Positions 53,396 to 62,608 of a DNA stretch of 62,777 bases are shown here, one piece after another. How positions within the stretch are numbered: the stretch's first letter is position 1; every line of letters starts with the position of its first letter. Origin of the DNA: Betaproteobacteria bacterium (GTDB lineage: Bacteria; Pseudomonadota; Gammaproteobacteria; Burkholderiales; Rhodocyclaceae); the NCBI GenBank assembly GCA_016208415.1, contig JACQYB010000007.1, positions 36,210-98,986 on the forward strand, in the 5' to 3' direction. Position numbers and translations under genes: made by a program. Below the pieces are notes generated by a model that was given only the letters and a program-made list of their open reading frames with translations, had not been told where the DNA came from and searched no databases.

Positions 53396-54301
53396 ATGAA
53401 GCTCTCCCTCGGTCCCCTCCTCTATTTCTGGCCCAGGCAGCAGGTGCTGGATTTCTATGCCGACGTGGCGCAGAACCCGGCGGTGGACATCGTCTACCTG
53501 GGCGAGGTGGTGTGTTCGCGCCGCCAGCAGATGCGGGTGCAGGACTGGTTCGGGCTTGCCACCGACCTCAAGGCCGCCGGCAAGGAAGTGGTGCTGTCCT
53601 CCCAGGTGCTGCTGGAATCGGAAAACGACCTGCGCACCCTGCGCCGCCTGGTGGACGAGGGCGGCTGCACCGTCGAGGCCAACGACCTGGGCGCCGTGGG
53701 CGTGGCGGCGGGCAAGGTGCCCTTCGTCCTCGGGCCGCATCTCAACGTCTACAACGAGGCCACGCTGGCGTTCTTTGCCGCCCAGGGCGCCGTGCGCTGG
53801 GTGCCGCCCCTGGAAGCCAGCGGCGAACTGATCCTCAAGCTCCACGTCGGGCGCCCCGCGGGCATGCAGACGGAAGTCTTCGCCTTCGGCCGCCTGGCCC
53901 TGGCCTACTCGGCGCGCTGCTTCACCGCCCGCCACTACAACCTCAACAAGGACGACTGCCAGTTCCGCTGCCTGGACCACGACCAGGGCATGACGGTGCG
54001 CACCCGGGAGGGCAAGCCCTTCCTGGCACTCAACGGCACCCAGACCATGTCCGCCCAGTGTTTCAGCCTGCTGGACCGGGTGGGCGAGCTGGCCGCCGCC
54101 GGCATCGAGGTGCTGCGCCTGTCGCCCCAGCCGCGCCACATGGCGGCGGTGATCGCCGCCTTCGACGCCGCCCGGCACGGTCGGCCAGCCGAGGCCGATC
54201 CGCGCTGGAGTCCGGACGGCCTGTGCGACGGCTACTGGCTGGGCCGCGCCGGGCTGGAGTGGCAGCCCCAGCCGTCCCCACAAGGAGCGATGCACCCATG
54301 A
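53396..54301 (+). CDS. ubiV: Ubiquinone anaerobic biosynthesis protein UbiV (U32 family)
   Basis: 301 aa U32-family partner of Ubi[35 protein letters not shown] (first cluster Cys), [20 protein letters not shown] (three further Cys) and [13 protein letters not shown]. The arrangement of Cys fits the known UbiV [4Fe-4S] ligands. ATG 53396 has CCCGGAG about 8 nt upstream. It overlaps ubiT as ATGA. Confidence 0.93.
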   Translation: MKLSLGPLLYFWPRQQVLDFYADVAQNPAVDIVYLGEVVCSRRQQMRVQDWFGLATDLKAAGKEVVLSSQVLLESENDLRTLRRLVDEGGCTVEANDLGAVGVAAGKVPFVLGPHLNVYNEATLAFFAAQGAVRWVPPLEASGELILKLHVGRPAGMQTEVFAFGRLALAYSARCFTARHYNLNKDDCQFRCLDHDQGMTVRTREGKPFLALNGTQTMSAQCFSLLDRVGELAAAGIEVLRLSPQPRHMAAVIAAFDAARHGRPAEADPRWSPDGLCDGYWLGRAGLEWQPQPSPQGAMHP

Positions 54302-54756
54302 GCCGCTGGAATCTTCCCGATTTCCGTCTGCCTCCGCTGGTCGCCGCCGTCGGCTGCCGCCTGCCCCAATGGCCCCACGCCGTGGCGCTGTGCGGCGCGC
54401 TCAACGTCGCGGCGCGCATGGGCGTGCTGCCGGCGGACAGCCTGTGCGTGCTGGAAGGCCGCAATTTCCTCGTGGCGGTGGAGGACACCGGCACCGAGGC
54501 ACGCTTCCGCTATGGCGGCGGCCTGTTTCGCCCGCTGTTCGGACGCACGGCGGCGCCGGACCTGGTGTTCCGCGCCACGCTCTCGGCCTACGGCCGCCTG
54601 CTGCTGCGCCAGGAAGACCCGGACACCCTGTTCTTCGGCCGCCAGTTGGTGGTGGAAGGCGACACCGAACTGGGCCTGGTGGTGAAGAACATGCTTGACG
54701 CCGTGGACTGGCCGGCCCTGCCGCGCCTGCCCGGCCTTCCCCGCGGCGGGCTCTGA
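54298..54756 (+). CDS. ubiT: Ubiquinone anaerobic biosynthesis accessory factor UbiT (SCP2 domain)
   Basis: 152 aa SCP2-like lipid-binding protein: [40 protein letters not shown] and [20 protein letters not shown]. It is thought to hold the polyprenyl intermediate for UbiU-UbiV. Coupled to ubiV by ATGA. The short length fits UbiT, not UbiJ. Confidence 0.9.
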   Translation: MSRWNLPDFRLPPLVAAVGCRLPQWPHAVALCGALNVAARMGVLPADSLCVLEGRNFLVAVEDTGTEARFRYGGGLFRPLFGRTAAPDLVFRATLSAYGRLLLRQEDPDTLFFGRQLVVEGDTELGLVVKNMLDAVDWPALPRLPGLPRGGL

Positions 54757-54942
54757 CCGGCCGCCACGGCGGCTTTTCCCATACCGGAAACGGCGTTTGT
54801 CCCGACCACCGACCGGCATCTCGTCCCACCACTGACTCCCGGGGCGCGCGTCCCGCCTTCCGGCGCCGCCCCATCGCAACCTGCGCTCACCCGGGGGTGC
54901 CACTGCCGCCTTCGCGCACCGTGGCGGGTGACGACATTCTTG

Positions 54943-54959
54943 TTAAGGCACCCTTAAGG
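54943..54959 (+). promoter_or_regulatory. Direct repeat TTAAGG upstream of the cytochrome c gene
   Basis: TTAAGG-N5-TTAAGG, with the second copy forming the palindrome CCTTAAGG, about 60 bp before the cytochrome start. A -10-like CATAAT follows at 54969. It may bind a regulator of the sulfide-oxidation genes; no regulator is identified. Confidence 0.3.
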
Positions 54960-55017
54960 TTGTGTCTCCATAATCCGGCCTGTCCAGCCCTTCCCCCCGA
55001 GTCAAAGGAGCCCTCAG

Positions 55018-55332
55018 ATGTCAAGAACCGCCCGTTGCGGGGCGTTGTGCGCCCTGCTCTTGCTGCCGTTTGCCGCCGGCGCGCAAAGCGCCCCCCCGCC
55101 CGGACGCCTGCTGGCGTCCAACTGTTTCCAGTGCCACGGCACCAACGGCAACCCCACCGCCGGCTTCGAGCGTCTGGCGGGCATGTCGGCCAGGGAAGTG
55201 GTCGGCGAACTGAAGGAGATGAAGGCCAAGCCGGGCGAGGGCGGCATCATGCGCGTCCATGCCCTGGGGTACACCGACGAGCAGCTGCAGCTCATCGGGG
55301 CCTTCTTCGCCCAACAGAAACCGGCCAAGTAG
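55018..55332 (+). CDS. Periplasmic monoheme cytochrome c (FccA-like)
   Basis: 104 aa. Signal peptide (ALCALLLLPFAAGAQS), heme-binding CFQCH (residues 36-40) in LLASNCFQCHGTNGNPTAGF and a Met ligand candidate in LAGMSAREV or GGIMRVHALGY. It precedes the flavoprotein gene by 28 bp, the arrangement of flavocytochrome c/sulfide dehydrogenase or SoxE-SoxF, and should receive its electrons. Confidence 0.88.
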   Translation: MSRTARCGALCALLLLPFAAGAQSAPPPGRLLASNCFQCHGTNGNPTAGFERLAGMSAREVVGELKEMKAKPGEGGIMRVHALGYTDEQLQLIGAFFAQQKPAK

Positions 55333-55360
55333 CCGGCCCGACACCAGAGGGAGACGACAC

Positions 55361-56641
55361 ATGACAACAAACCGCAGACAGTTCATCCAGATGGCCGCCG
55401 CCGGCGCCGCCGGGCTGGCCCTGCCGGGCTGGGCGCTGGGCGCGCCCGCAGTACCCACGACCGGCCCCAGCGGCCGGGTGGTGGTGGTGGGCGGCGGCAT
55501 GGCCGGCGCCACCGTGGCGAAATACCTGCGACTGTGGGGCGGTACCAGGCTGGAGGTGACGCTCATCGACCGCAGCGCCACCTACGTGTCCTGCGTCCTG
55601 AGCAACCTGGTCCTCACCGACGCGGTGAAGATGACCAGGCTGCAATTCACCTACGCCGCCCTGGCGAAGAACTACGGCATCCAGGTGGTCACCGGGGAAG
55701 TGGCGGCCATCGACCCGGTGTCGAAGCGGGTAGCGCTGACCAACGGCGCCGCCTACCCCTATGACCGCATGGTGCTGGCCCCTGGGGTGGAATTCGACAC
55801 CTACCTGGGCCTGGACTCCGCCGCCGCCAAGGCGAAGGTGGTGCACGCCTGGAAGGCGGGGCCCGAGACGACGACCCTGCGCAATCAACTCGTGGCGATG
55901 AAGGCCGGCGGCGTGTTCCTCATGTCCATCCCGCCGGCGCCCTACCGCTGCCCGCCCGGCCCCTACGAGCGCGCCTGCGTGGTCGCCGACTACCTGAAGC
56001 GGAAGAAGCCGAAGTCGAAGCTCATCCTGCTCGATGCCAACGCCGGCATCACCGCCGAGAAGGCCAGCTTCACCAGGGCCTTCACCGTGACCCACGCCGG
56101 CGTGATCGACTATCGGCCCGGCGTGACCATCAACGAGATCGACGCCACCACGCTCACGGTGAAGACCAGCGCCGGCGACATCAAGGCGAACGTGATCAAT
56201 CCCATCCCGCCGCATCGCGCCGGCGCACTGGCGGCGGCCACCGGCGTGGTGGACGTCAATGGCCGCTGGGCCGGGGTGGATGTGCTGAGCTACGAGTCCA
56301 CGGCCATGCCGGGCATCCACGTCATCGGCGACGCCAGCGCCACCACCCAGCCCAAGGCCGGCCACATCGCCAACCAGGAGGCCAGGGTGTGCGCCGACGC
56401 CATCGTGCGCCTGCTCTCCGGCCTGGCGCCCGATCCGGCGCCGGTCACCAATTCCGCCTGCTACTCGCCCATCACCGCCAACACGGCGTCGTGGCTGAGC
56501 GTGGTGTTCCAGTACGACGCCGCCAGCCGCACCATGAAGGCGGCCGGGGGCGGGGTCATGGAAGCGGAGGTGGCCACCAAGAAGAACTACGAGCAGATGT
56601 TCAAGTGGTACGGCAACCTCATGGGCGATACCTTCGCCTGA
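55361..56641 (+). CDS. fccB: Flavocytochrome c sulfide dehydrogenase flavoprotein (FccB/SoxF-like)
   Basis: 426 aa. Twin-arginine signal NRRQFIQMAAAGAAGLALPG, then FAD-binding GRVVVVGGGMAGATVAKYLR. Conserved Cys lie in ATYVSCVLSN and in PYRCPPGPYERAC, the likely redox-active pair near the flavin. HVIGDASATTQPKAGHIANQ closes the FAD site, and the FCSD C-terminal domain includes CYSPITANTASWLSVVF. It oxidises sulfide (or another sulfur compound) in the periplasm and passes electrons to the adjacent cytochrome. GAGGGAG precedes the ATG. Confidence 0.9.
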   Translation: MTTNRRQFIQMAAAGAAGLALPGWALGAPAVPTTGPSGRVVVVGGGMAGATVAKYLRLWGGTRLEVTLIDRSATYVSCVLSNLVLTDAVKMTRLQFTYAALAKNYGIQVVTGEVAAIDPVSKRVALTNGAAYPYDRMVLAPGVEFDTYLGLDSAAAKAKVVHAWKAGPETTTLRNQLVAMKAGGVFLMSIPPAPYRCPPGPYERACVVADYLKRKKPKSKLILLDANAGITAEKASFTRAFTVTHAGVIDYRPGVTINEIDATTLTVKTSAGDIKANVINPIPPHRAGALAAATGVVDVNGRWAGVDVLSYESTAMPGIHVIGDASATTQPKAGHIANQEARVCADAIVRLLSGLAPDPAPVTNSACYSPITANTASWLSVVFQYDAASRTMKAAGGGVMEAEVATKKNYEQMFKWYGNLMGDTFA

Positions 56642-56698
56642 TCGCCGCCAGCGGCGGCGCGCGCCTGCATTTCGCGCCGCCCGTGTGATTTCCAGCCA

Positions 56699-56728
56699 CG
56701 ACAAAGGGCGCCGCGGCGCCCTTTGTCG
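56699..56728. terminator. Bidirectional terminator between fccB and phaC
   Basis: Perfect inverted repeat with arms CGACAAAGGGCGCCG and CGGCGCCCTTTGTCG. It lies 57 bp after the fccB stop and 23 bp after the convergent phaC stop, with short T/A-rich edges on both sides. Confidence 0.75.
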
Positions 56729-56751
56729 TTTGCAGCGGCGGCGCGGGCGGG

Positions 56752-58502
56752 CTACTTCTTCTTCGCCGTATCCAGGCGCAGCTTGGCGTAGCTGCCCGGG
56801 GCGTCCTCCAGCACCGTCAGCCTGCCCCTGGACGGGTCCCGCGGCGCCACGGTGGCGCCGTCCAGGGCGGATACCCAGCCCTGCCAGTCGCTCCACCAGG
56901 AACCGGGGTGCTGCGTGGCGCCGCCGAGGAAGACGTCGGCATCCTCCGGCAGTGTCGTGGCGTCGCTGATCCAGTAGCCGTACTTGTTGGCCGCCGGCGG
57001 ATTGACGATGCCGGCGATGTGCCCCGAGCCGCCCAGCACGAAGCGCACCGGCCCGCCCATGAGCCGGGCGCCCAGGTAAGTGCTCTTCCACGGCGCGATG
57101 TGGTCCTCGATGGTGGAGATGAAGTAGGTGGGCACCGTGATCTGCCGCAGGTCGATGGGCACCCCCGCCAGTTCGATCCCGCCCGGGTCCTTGAGCAGGT
57201 TCTTCATGTACATGTTGCGCAGGTAGAAGCTGTGCATCGCCGCCGGCATGCGGGTGGAGTCGGAGTTCCAGTACAGCAGGTCGAAGGGGAAGGGGTCCTT
57301 GCCCATCAGGTAGTTGTTCACCACGAACGACCAGATCAGGTCGTTGGCGCGCAGCATGTTGAAGGTGCCCGCCATTTCCGAGCCTTCCAGGTAGCCGCGC
57401 TCGAACATCTTTTTCTCCAGGCCTTCCACCGCCTTGTCGTCGATGAACACGCCCAGCTCGCCGGGCAGGGAGAAGTCCAGCATGCTGGTGAAGAAGGTGG
57501 CGGAGGCGATGCGCTCATCGCCCCTGGCCGCCATGTACGCCAGGGTCGCACCCAGCAGCGTGCCGCCCAGGCAGTAGCCGATGGCGTTGATGCGCTCTTC
57601 GCCGGTCTGCGCGACCACCGCGTCCACCGCCGCCAGCGCGCCGTCGGTGAGGTAGGCGTCGAAGCCCTTCTCCGCCAGCTTCTCGTCCGGATTGACCCAG
57701 GAAACGACGAATACCGAGTGGCCCTGGTCCGTGGCCCACTTGATGAAGGAGTTCCTCTCCCGCAGGTCGAGGATGTAGTACTTGTTGATCCACGGCGGCA
57801 CGATGAGCAGCGGCCGCTTGAGCACCTTGTCGGAAGTCGGGTTGAATTGCAGCAACTGGATCAGGTCGTTCTGGAACACCACCTTGCCGGGTGTGGTGGC
57901 GACGTTGCGGCCCAGTTCGAAGGCGCTGGTGTCCGTCATGCGGATGCGCAGCTTGCCGTCGCCTTCCTCGATGTCGCGCAGCAGGTTGTTGAAGCCCTTG
58001 ATCAGGTTCTGGCCGTGGCTGCGCACCGACTCCCGGAACACCTCCGGGTTGGTCAGCGCGAAGTTGGACGGCGAAAACGCGTCGATGTACTGGCGGGTGA
58101 AGAAATTCACCTTGCGCTGGACCTCCGGCGACAGGCCCTCGACGTTGCTGACCGTGTCATGGACATGGCGCGCCGTGATGAGATAGGACTGCTTGATGAA
58201 GTCGAACAGGAAGTGCTGCTCCCAATCGTCGCCGCGGAAGCGGTTGTCGCCCCTGCCTGGCCTGGCCACCGGTTCGGCCTCCACGCCCATGAAGCGCATC
58301 ATGGAGTGCTGCCAGAGGGAGAAGTAGTCCCACACCAGGTTCATCTGTGCCTGGGCCAGCTTGTAGGGGTTGGCCAGCAGCTTGGCCATCATGTCCATGA
58401 AGGCCTGGGCAATGCCCAGTTCGTCGCCTCCGCGAAGGTGTTGGCCACTTCCGCCGGCGCGGGCGTTTGCGGCATTTCGGTCTCTCGTGTCGAGGCGGAC
58501 AT
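56752..58502 (-). pseudogene. phaC: Class I poly(3-hydroxyalkanoate) synthase PhaC, N-terminal out-of-frame deletion
   Basis: The body (from Met 58399) is a complete class I PhaC: MDMMAKLLANPYKLAQAQMN, DNRFRGDDWEQHFLFDFIKQ, FTRQYIDAFSPSNFALTNPE, the lipase-like box GYCLGG with catalytic Cys, NSDSTRMP (Asp region) and GGSGHIAGIVNPP (His). A well-placed start (ATG 58502 after AAAGGAGC) opens an N-terminus (MSASTRETEMPQ, PAEVANTFAE) in a different frame that ends at TGA after about 37 codons. About 30 codons normally linking FAE to DELGIAQAFMD appear deleted out of frame near 58420-58440. Translation might restart at 58399, giving an N-terminally shortened enzyme; activity is uncertain. Confidence 0.8.
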
Positions 58503-58763
58503 CGTCTATTGCTCCTTTTTTGAGTGAGGCGGGCCGCGAGGTCACCACGGCGAAGCAAGGGACAATGGGGCGCCGCCAGGTTACGACCGCGGCTCAAGAG
58601 GCCATCGCGCACCGCCGGGGGCCAAATTGCCATGCCCCGGAAAATCTGCTTAACTCGTTGTGCTCCGCCGACAGCGGGACATGACCCGCGGTCCCGGCCA
58701 TTGTAGACCTCCGAACCTTACGGGCACCTTTCCCGAGACGGGCCAACCCGAACCGACGCCGGC

Positions 58764-59183
58764 ATGCACAGCGAGCCCACCTTCACCATCACCGAGCTGG
58801 CGCGGGAGTTCGGCGTCACGCCGCGCGCCATCCGTTTCTACGAGGACCAGGGCCTGCTGGCGCCCGGCCGGTCGGGGCAGACGCGCATCTACGGCAAGCG
58901 CGAGCGCACGCGCCTCAAGCTGGCCCTGCGCGGTCGCCGGCTGGGTCTGTCCCTGGCCGAGATTCGCGAACTCATCGACATGTACGACGACACCCGCGGC
59001 GAAGCCCCGCAGCTCCAGCGCTTCCTCGCCGTGCTGGCGCAGCGGCGCGCGACGCTGGAACAGCAGCGCGAGGACATCGAGGCGGTGCTGGCCGAGATCG
59101 CCACGCTGGAACGGCAATGCCAGGGACGGCTCGAAGCCGCCGGACACACCCTGCCGCCGACGCTGTCGCGCAAGTCCGCGTGA
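58764..59183 (+). CDS. liuR: MerR-family regulator LiuR
   Basis: 139 aa. N-terminal MerR winged helix FTITELAREFGVTPRAIRFY with EDQGLLAPGR, then LSLAEIRELIDMYDDTRGE and a coiled-coil dimerisation helix. Members of this type next to ivd are LiuR, which controls leucine/isovalerate catabolism; no metal-binding Cys is present. It reads into the thioesterase-ivd-thiolase genes, and a palindromic site lies just downstream at 59201-59223. Confidence 0.85.
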   Translation: MHSEPTFTITELAREFGVTPRAIRFYEDQGLLAPGRSGQTRIYGKRERTRLKLALRGRRLGLSLAEIRELIDMYDDTRGEAPQLQRFLAVLAQRRATLEQQREDIEAVLAEIATLERQCQGRLEAAGHTLPPTLSRKSA

Positions 59184-59200
59184 CCGGGTTGCCAGACGCG

Positions 59201-59223
59201 TTGACGTTGACGTAAACGTCAGC
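59201..59223 (+). promoter_or_regulatory. Probable LiuR operator and promoter
   Basis: TTGACGTTGACGTAAACGTCA contains the palindrome TTGACGT-TAAACGTCA-type site typical of LiuR. TTGACG elements can serve as -35 for a -10 TAGAAT at 59229 (16 or 22 bp spacing). It lies about 40-60 bp before the thioesterase start. Confidence 0.6.
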
Positions 59224-59264
59224 TCCGCTAGAATCCTCAAGGGTCAAGGAACGGAGGCGGCAGC

Positions 59265-59777
59265 ATGAGGCACTTCCACCCGCGCGACCCGAACTTCGCC
59301 GAACGCGTGCGGGCGAGCTTCGCGCGCCAGGGCATCATGGCCCACCTGGGCGCCGAACTGACGGAACTCGCCCCCGGACATTGCGTGATCCGCCTGCACT
59401 ACCGCCCGGAGCTGTCCCAGCAGCACGGCTATTTCCACGGCGGCGTGATCGGCATGATCGCCGACTCCGCCGGCGGCTACGCCGCCTACACCCTCATGCC
59501 GGCCGATTCGAGCGTGCTCACCGTGGAGTACAAGGTGAACCTGCTGGCGCCCGGCGACGGCGACACCCTGGTGGCCCGCGGCGAGGTGCTCAAGGCGGGG
59601 CGCAACCTGGTGGTGTCCCGTGCCGAGGTCCATGTGCTCAAGGACGGCCGGCAGGTCCACTGCGCCAGCATGCAGCAGACCCTCATCACCCTGCACGGCC
59701 GGCCGGACGACCGCCCCATCGGCGGCAGCGCCGCCGGCGCCCCGGCAGAGGACAGCCCCATGGAGACCCGCCCATGA
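59265..59777 (+). CDS. PaaI-type hotdog thioesterase
   Basis: 170 aa. Hotdog-fold 4HBT domain: HYRPELSQQHGYFHGGVIGM with the HGG active-site motif, ADSAGGYAAYTLMPADSSVL and TVEYKVNLLAPGDGDTLVAR. It hydrolyses an acyl-CoA or aryl-CoA, probably a side product of branched-chain catabolism. The stop TGA (59775-59777) overlaps the left end of the inverted-repeat element. Confidence 0.9.
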   Translation: MRHFHPRDPNFAERVRASFARQGIMAHLGAELTELAPGHCVIRLHYRPELSQQHGYFHGGVIGMIADSAGGYAAYTLMPADSSVLTVEYKVNLLAPGDGDTLVARGEVLKAGRNLVVSRAEVHVLKDGRQVHCASMQQTLITLHGRPDDRPIGGSAAGAPAEDSPMETRP

Positions 59778-60014
59778 TCCTGGAAACCTCAGTTGACCGC
59801 TTGTTTTCACCTGCAACCCCATGTGAATACTGGCGTTGCGGCCATCCATCCGCTTCACCCGATGGGTGGGCACGCTACGCACCCGCTGGCACGTCCGGGC
59901 GGGCGTTTGGCTTTGTCGCTCCTCCTTGCAGGCATGAGCCTGCCGCGTCGTCGCTTCGCGCCAGCCACCCGCCCGAACGTACCATCGGGCGCGTCCAACT
60001 GAGGTTTCCAGGAT
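59777..60014. mobile_element. MITE-like element with perfect 19-bp terminal inverted repeats
   Basis: Left end ATCCTGGAAACCTCAGTTG (59777-59795) and right end CAACTGAGGTTTCCAGGAT (59996-60014) are exact reverse complements. The 238-bp element encodes no plausible protein. It exactly fills the gap between the thioesterase and ivd: its left end begins in the thioesterase stop codon and its right end runs into the ivd ATG and supplies GAGG upstream of it. A related copy begins at 62609. Confidence 0.85.
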
Positions 60015-61266
60015 GATCATCCCCAGCCTGGACTTCCACCTCGGCGAGACCATCGAGATGCTGCGCGACACCGTGCGCGCCTTCGCGGCCCGCGAGATCG
60101 CCCCCCGCGCCGCCGCCATCGACCGCGACAACCTCTTCCCCGCCGACCTGTGGCGCAAGTTCGGCGCCCTGGGCCTGCTGGGCATGACGGTGGACGAGGA
60201 ATACGGCGGAGCCGCCATGGGCTACCTGGCCCACATCATCGCCATGGAGGAGGTCTCCCGCGCCTCCGCCTCGGTCGGCCTGTCCTACGGCGCCCACTCC
60301 AACCTGTGCGTGAACCAGATCCGGCGCAACGGCACGGCGGCGCAGAGGAGCAGGTATCTGCCGCGCCTGGTTTCCGGCGAGTACGTCGGCGCCCTGGCCA
60401 TGAGCGAGCCCAACGCCGGCTCCGACGTGGTCTCCATGAAGCTGCGCGCCGAGCGCAAGGGCGAGCGCTTCGTCCTCAATGGCTCCAAGATGTGGATCAC
60501 CAACGGCGGCGACGCCGACGTGCTGGTGGTCTATGCCCGCACCGACCCCGGCGCCGGGCCGTCCCCAGCCGGGGGCAGCCCCCCCGGGGGGCAGCGCAGC
60601 GTGGGGGCACACACCTCCCGCGCCGGGCCCGGGGGCATCACCGCCTTCGTCGTCGAAAGGGCCATGCCGGGCTTCTCCCACGGCTCTCACCTGGACAAGC
60701 TGGGCATGCGCGGCTCCAACACCTACCCGCTGTTCTTCGACGACTGCGAGGTGCCGGAGGAGAACGTGCTCGGCCGGGTGGGCGAAGGCGTCAAGGTGCT
60801 GATGTCGGGGCTGGACTACGAACGCGCCGTGCTGGCCGGCGGCCCGCTGGGCATCATGGCCGCCTGCATGGACGCGGTGGTGCCCTATCTCCACGAGCGC
60901 AAGCAGTTCGACCGGCCCATCGGCGAATTCCAGCTCATGCAGGGCAAGCTCGCCGACCTGTACACCACCTGGATGGCCAGTCGCGCCTACGTCTATGCAG
61001 TGGGCCAGGCCTGCGACACATCGGACAAGGCGGGCGGCCACGCCCGCGCCCTGCGCAAGGACGCCGCCGGCGCCATCCTCTACGCCGCCGAGAAGGCCAC
61101 CTGGATGGCCGGCGAGGCCATCCAGTGCCTGGGTGGCAACGGCTACGTCAATGAATACCCCGCCGGCCGCCTGTGGCGCGACGCCAAGCTGTATGAAATC
61201 GGGGCGGGCACCTCCGAGATACGCCGCATGCTCATCGGTCGCGAACTGTTCGCGGAAACCCGGTGA
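60013..61266 (+). CDS. ivd: Isovaleryl-CoA dehydrogenase
   Basis: 417 aa acyl-CoA dehydrogenase. [17 protein letters not shown] is specific to isovaleryl-CoA dehydrogenases. [20 protein letters not shown] and [17 protein letters not shown] bind FAD, and [13 protein letters not shown] holds the catalytic Glu. [20 protein letters not shown] is near the C-terminus. It converts isovaleryl-CoA to 3-methylcrotonyl-CoA in leucine breakdown. Between RTDPGAGP and GPGGITAF about 25 extra residues ([18 protein letters not shown]) come from a GC-rich repeat. The start codon lies in the right end of the inverted-repeat element. Confidence 0.95.
   Translation: MIIPSLDFHLGETIEMLRDTVRAFAAREIAPRAAAIDRDNLFPADLWRKFGALGLLGMTVDEEYGGAAMGYLAHIIAMEEVSRASASVGLSYGAHSNLCVNQIRRNGTAAQRSRYLPRLVSGEYVGALAMSEPNAGSDVVSMKLRAERKGERFVLNGSKMWITNGGDADVLVVYARTDPGAGPSPAGGSPPGGQRSVGAHTSRAGPGGITAFVVERAMPGFSHGSHLDKLGMRGSNTYPLFFDDCEVPEENVLGRVGEGVKVLMSGLDYERAVLAGGPLGIMAACMDAVVPYLHERKQFDRPIGEFQLMQGKLADLYTTWMASRAYVYAVGQACDTSDKAGGHARALRKDAAGAILYAAEKATWMAGEAIQCLGGNGYVNEYPAGRLWRDAKLYEIGAGTSEIRRMLIGRELFAETR
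60556..60634 (-). repeat. GC-rich repeat unit inserted in ivd
   Basis: On the minus strand it reads CCCCCACGCTGCGCTGCCCC then CCGGGGGGGCTG and GGCTGGGGACGGCCCGGCG, which match units B and A of the arrays at spoT and hemW. It interrupts the ivd coding sequence at a surface-loop position while keeping the frame. Confidence 0.85.
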
Positions 61267-61326
61267 GCATCTCCGGTGCCGCACCACCGGCCTTGGCCGA
61301 GCCCATGAATCAAGGAGAACGGAACC

Positions 61327-62526
61327 ATGGATGACCCGGTCGTGATTGTCGGTGCCGCCCGCACCCCCATGGGCGGCTTCCAGGGCGTGTTCACGGGGCT
61401 GACGGCCGGCCAGCTCGGCGCCGCCGCCATCCGCGCCGCGGTGGAACGGACGCGCCTGGCGCCGGAGCGGGTGGAGGAAGTCATCATGGGCTGCGTGCTG
61501 CCCGCCGGCCAGGGCCAGGCGCCCGCCCGCCAGGCTTCCCTGGGCGCCGGCCTGCCGCTGGCCGCCGGCTGCACCACCATCAACAAGATGTGCGGCTCGG
61601 GCATGAAGGCCGCCATGCTGGCCCACGACCTGCTGCTGGCCGGAAGCAACGAAGTGATGGTGGCCGGCGGCATGGAATCCATGACCAGCGCCCCCTACCT
61701 GCTGCCCAGGGCGCGGGCGGGGCTGCGCATGGGCCACGGCCAGGTGCTGGATCACATGTTCCTCGACGGGCTGGAGGACGCCTATGACAAGGGCCGCCTC
61801 ATGGGCAGCTTCGCCGAGGACTGCGCCCAGGGCTATGGCTTCACCCGCGAGCAACAGGACGCCTTCGCCATCGTTTCCCTGGAGCGCGCCCGGGCCGCCA
61901 ACGACGACGGCAGCTTTTCGTGGGAGACGGTGCCGGTGACGCTCACCACGCGCCAGGGCGAAATCCTGGTGGAGCGCGACGAGCAGCCGTTCAACGCCCG
62001 CATCGACAAGATCCCCACGCTCAAGCCCGCCTTCCGCAAGGACGGCACGGTGACCGCGGCCAACTCCAGTTCGATTTCCGACGGCGCCGCGGCGCTGGTG
62101 CTGATGCGCCGCTCCACCGCCGCGCGCCTGGGATGCCGGCCGCTGGCGACGGTGCTGGCCCACGCCACGCATGCGCAGCAGCCGGCGCTGTTTACCACCG
62201 CGCCCGTGGGCGCCATCGACAAGGTGTTGAAGATGGCCGGCTGGAGCGCCGCCGACGTGGATCTGTACGAGATCAACGAGGCCTTCGCCGTGGTGACCAT
62301 GGCGGCGATGAAGGAGCACGGCCTGCCCCACGACAAGGTGAACATCCACGGCGGCGCCTGCGCCCTGGGGCATCCCATCGGCGCTTCGGGGGCGCGCATC
62401 CTGGTCACCCTCATTGGCGCCCTGCGCAGGCACGGGCTGCGGCGCGGCGTGGCCAGCCTGTGCATCGGCGGCGGCGAGGCCACGGCCATGGCCATCGAAG
62501 TCGACGCGACGGTGGCTTGCGGATGA
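61327..62526 (+). CDS. Acetyl-CoA C-acyltransferase (thiolase)
   Basis: 399 aa thiolase. Nucleophilic Cys in TTINKMCGSGMKA (about residue 88), VAGGMESMTSAPYLL, NGxH-equivalent VNIHGGACALGHPIGASGAR (His) and the second Cys in SLCIGGGEATAMAIEV. It makes or cleaves acetoacetyl-CoA and could finish leucine catabolism or feed PHA synthesis through the nearby phaC. ATG 61327 follows AAGGAGAA. Downstream of ivd by 60 bp. Confidence 0.93.
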   Translation: MDDPVVIVGAARTPMGGFQGVFTGLTAGQLGAAAIRAAVERTRLAPERVEEVIMGCVLPAGQGQAPARQASLGAGLPLAAGCTTINKMCGSGMKAAMLAHDLLLAGSNEVMVAGGMESMTSAPYLLPRARAGLRMGHGQVLDHMFLDGLEDAYDKGRLMGSFAEDCAQGYGFTREQQDAFAIVSLERARAANDDGSFSWETVPVTLTTRQGEILVERDEQPFNARIDKIPTLKPAFRKDGTVTAANSSSISDGAAALVLMRRSTAARLGCRPLATVLAHATHAQQPALFTTAPVGAIDKVLKMAGWSAADVDLYEINEAFAVVTMAAMKEHGLPHDKVNIHGGACALGHPIGASGARILVTLIGALRRHGLRRGVASLCIGGGEATAMAIEVDATVACG

Positions 62527-62608
62527 ACGGACCCAGGACCATGGCCGGCGCATGTGGAAGAGCCGGGGGCTGCCCCGCCGGAGCGCGGCGAAGCGCGGGG
62601 GCCGCCAC

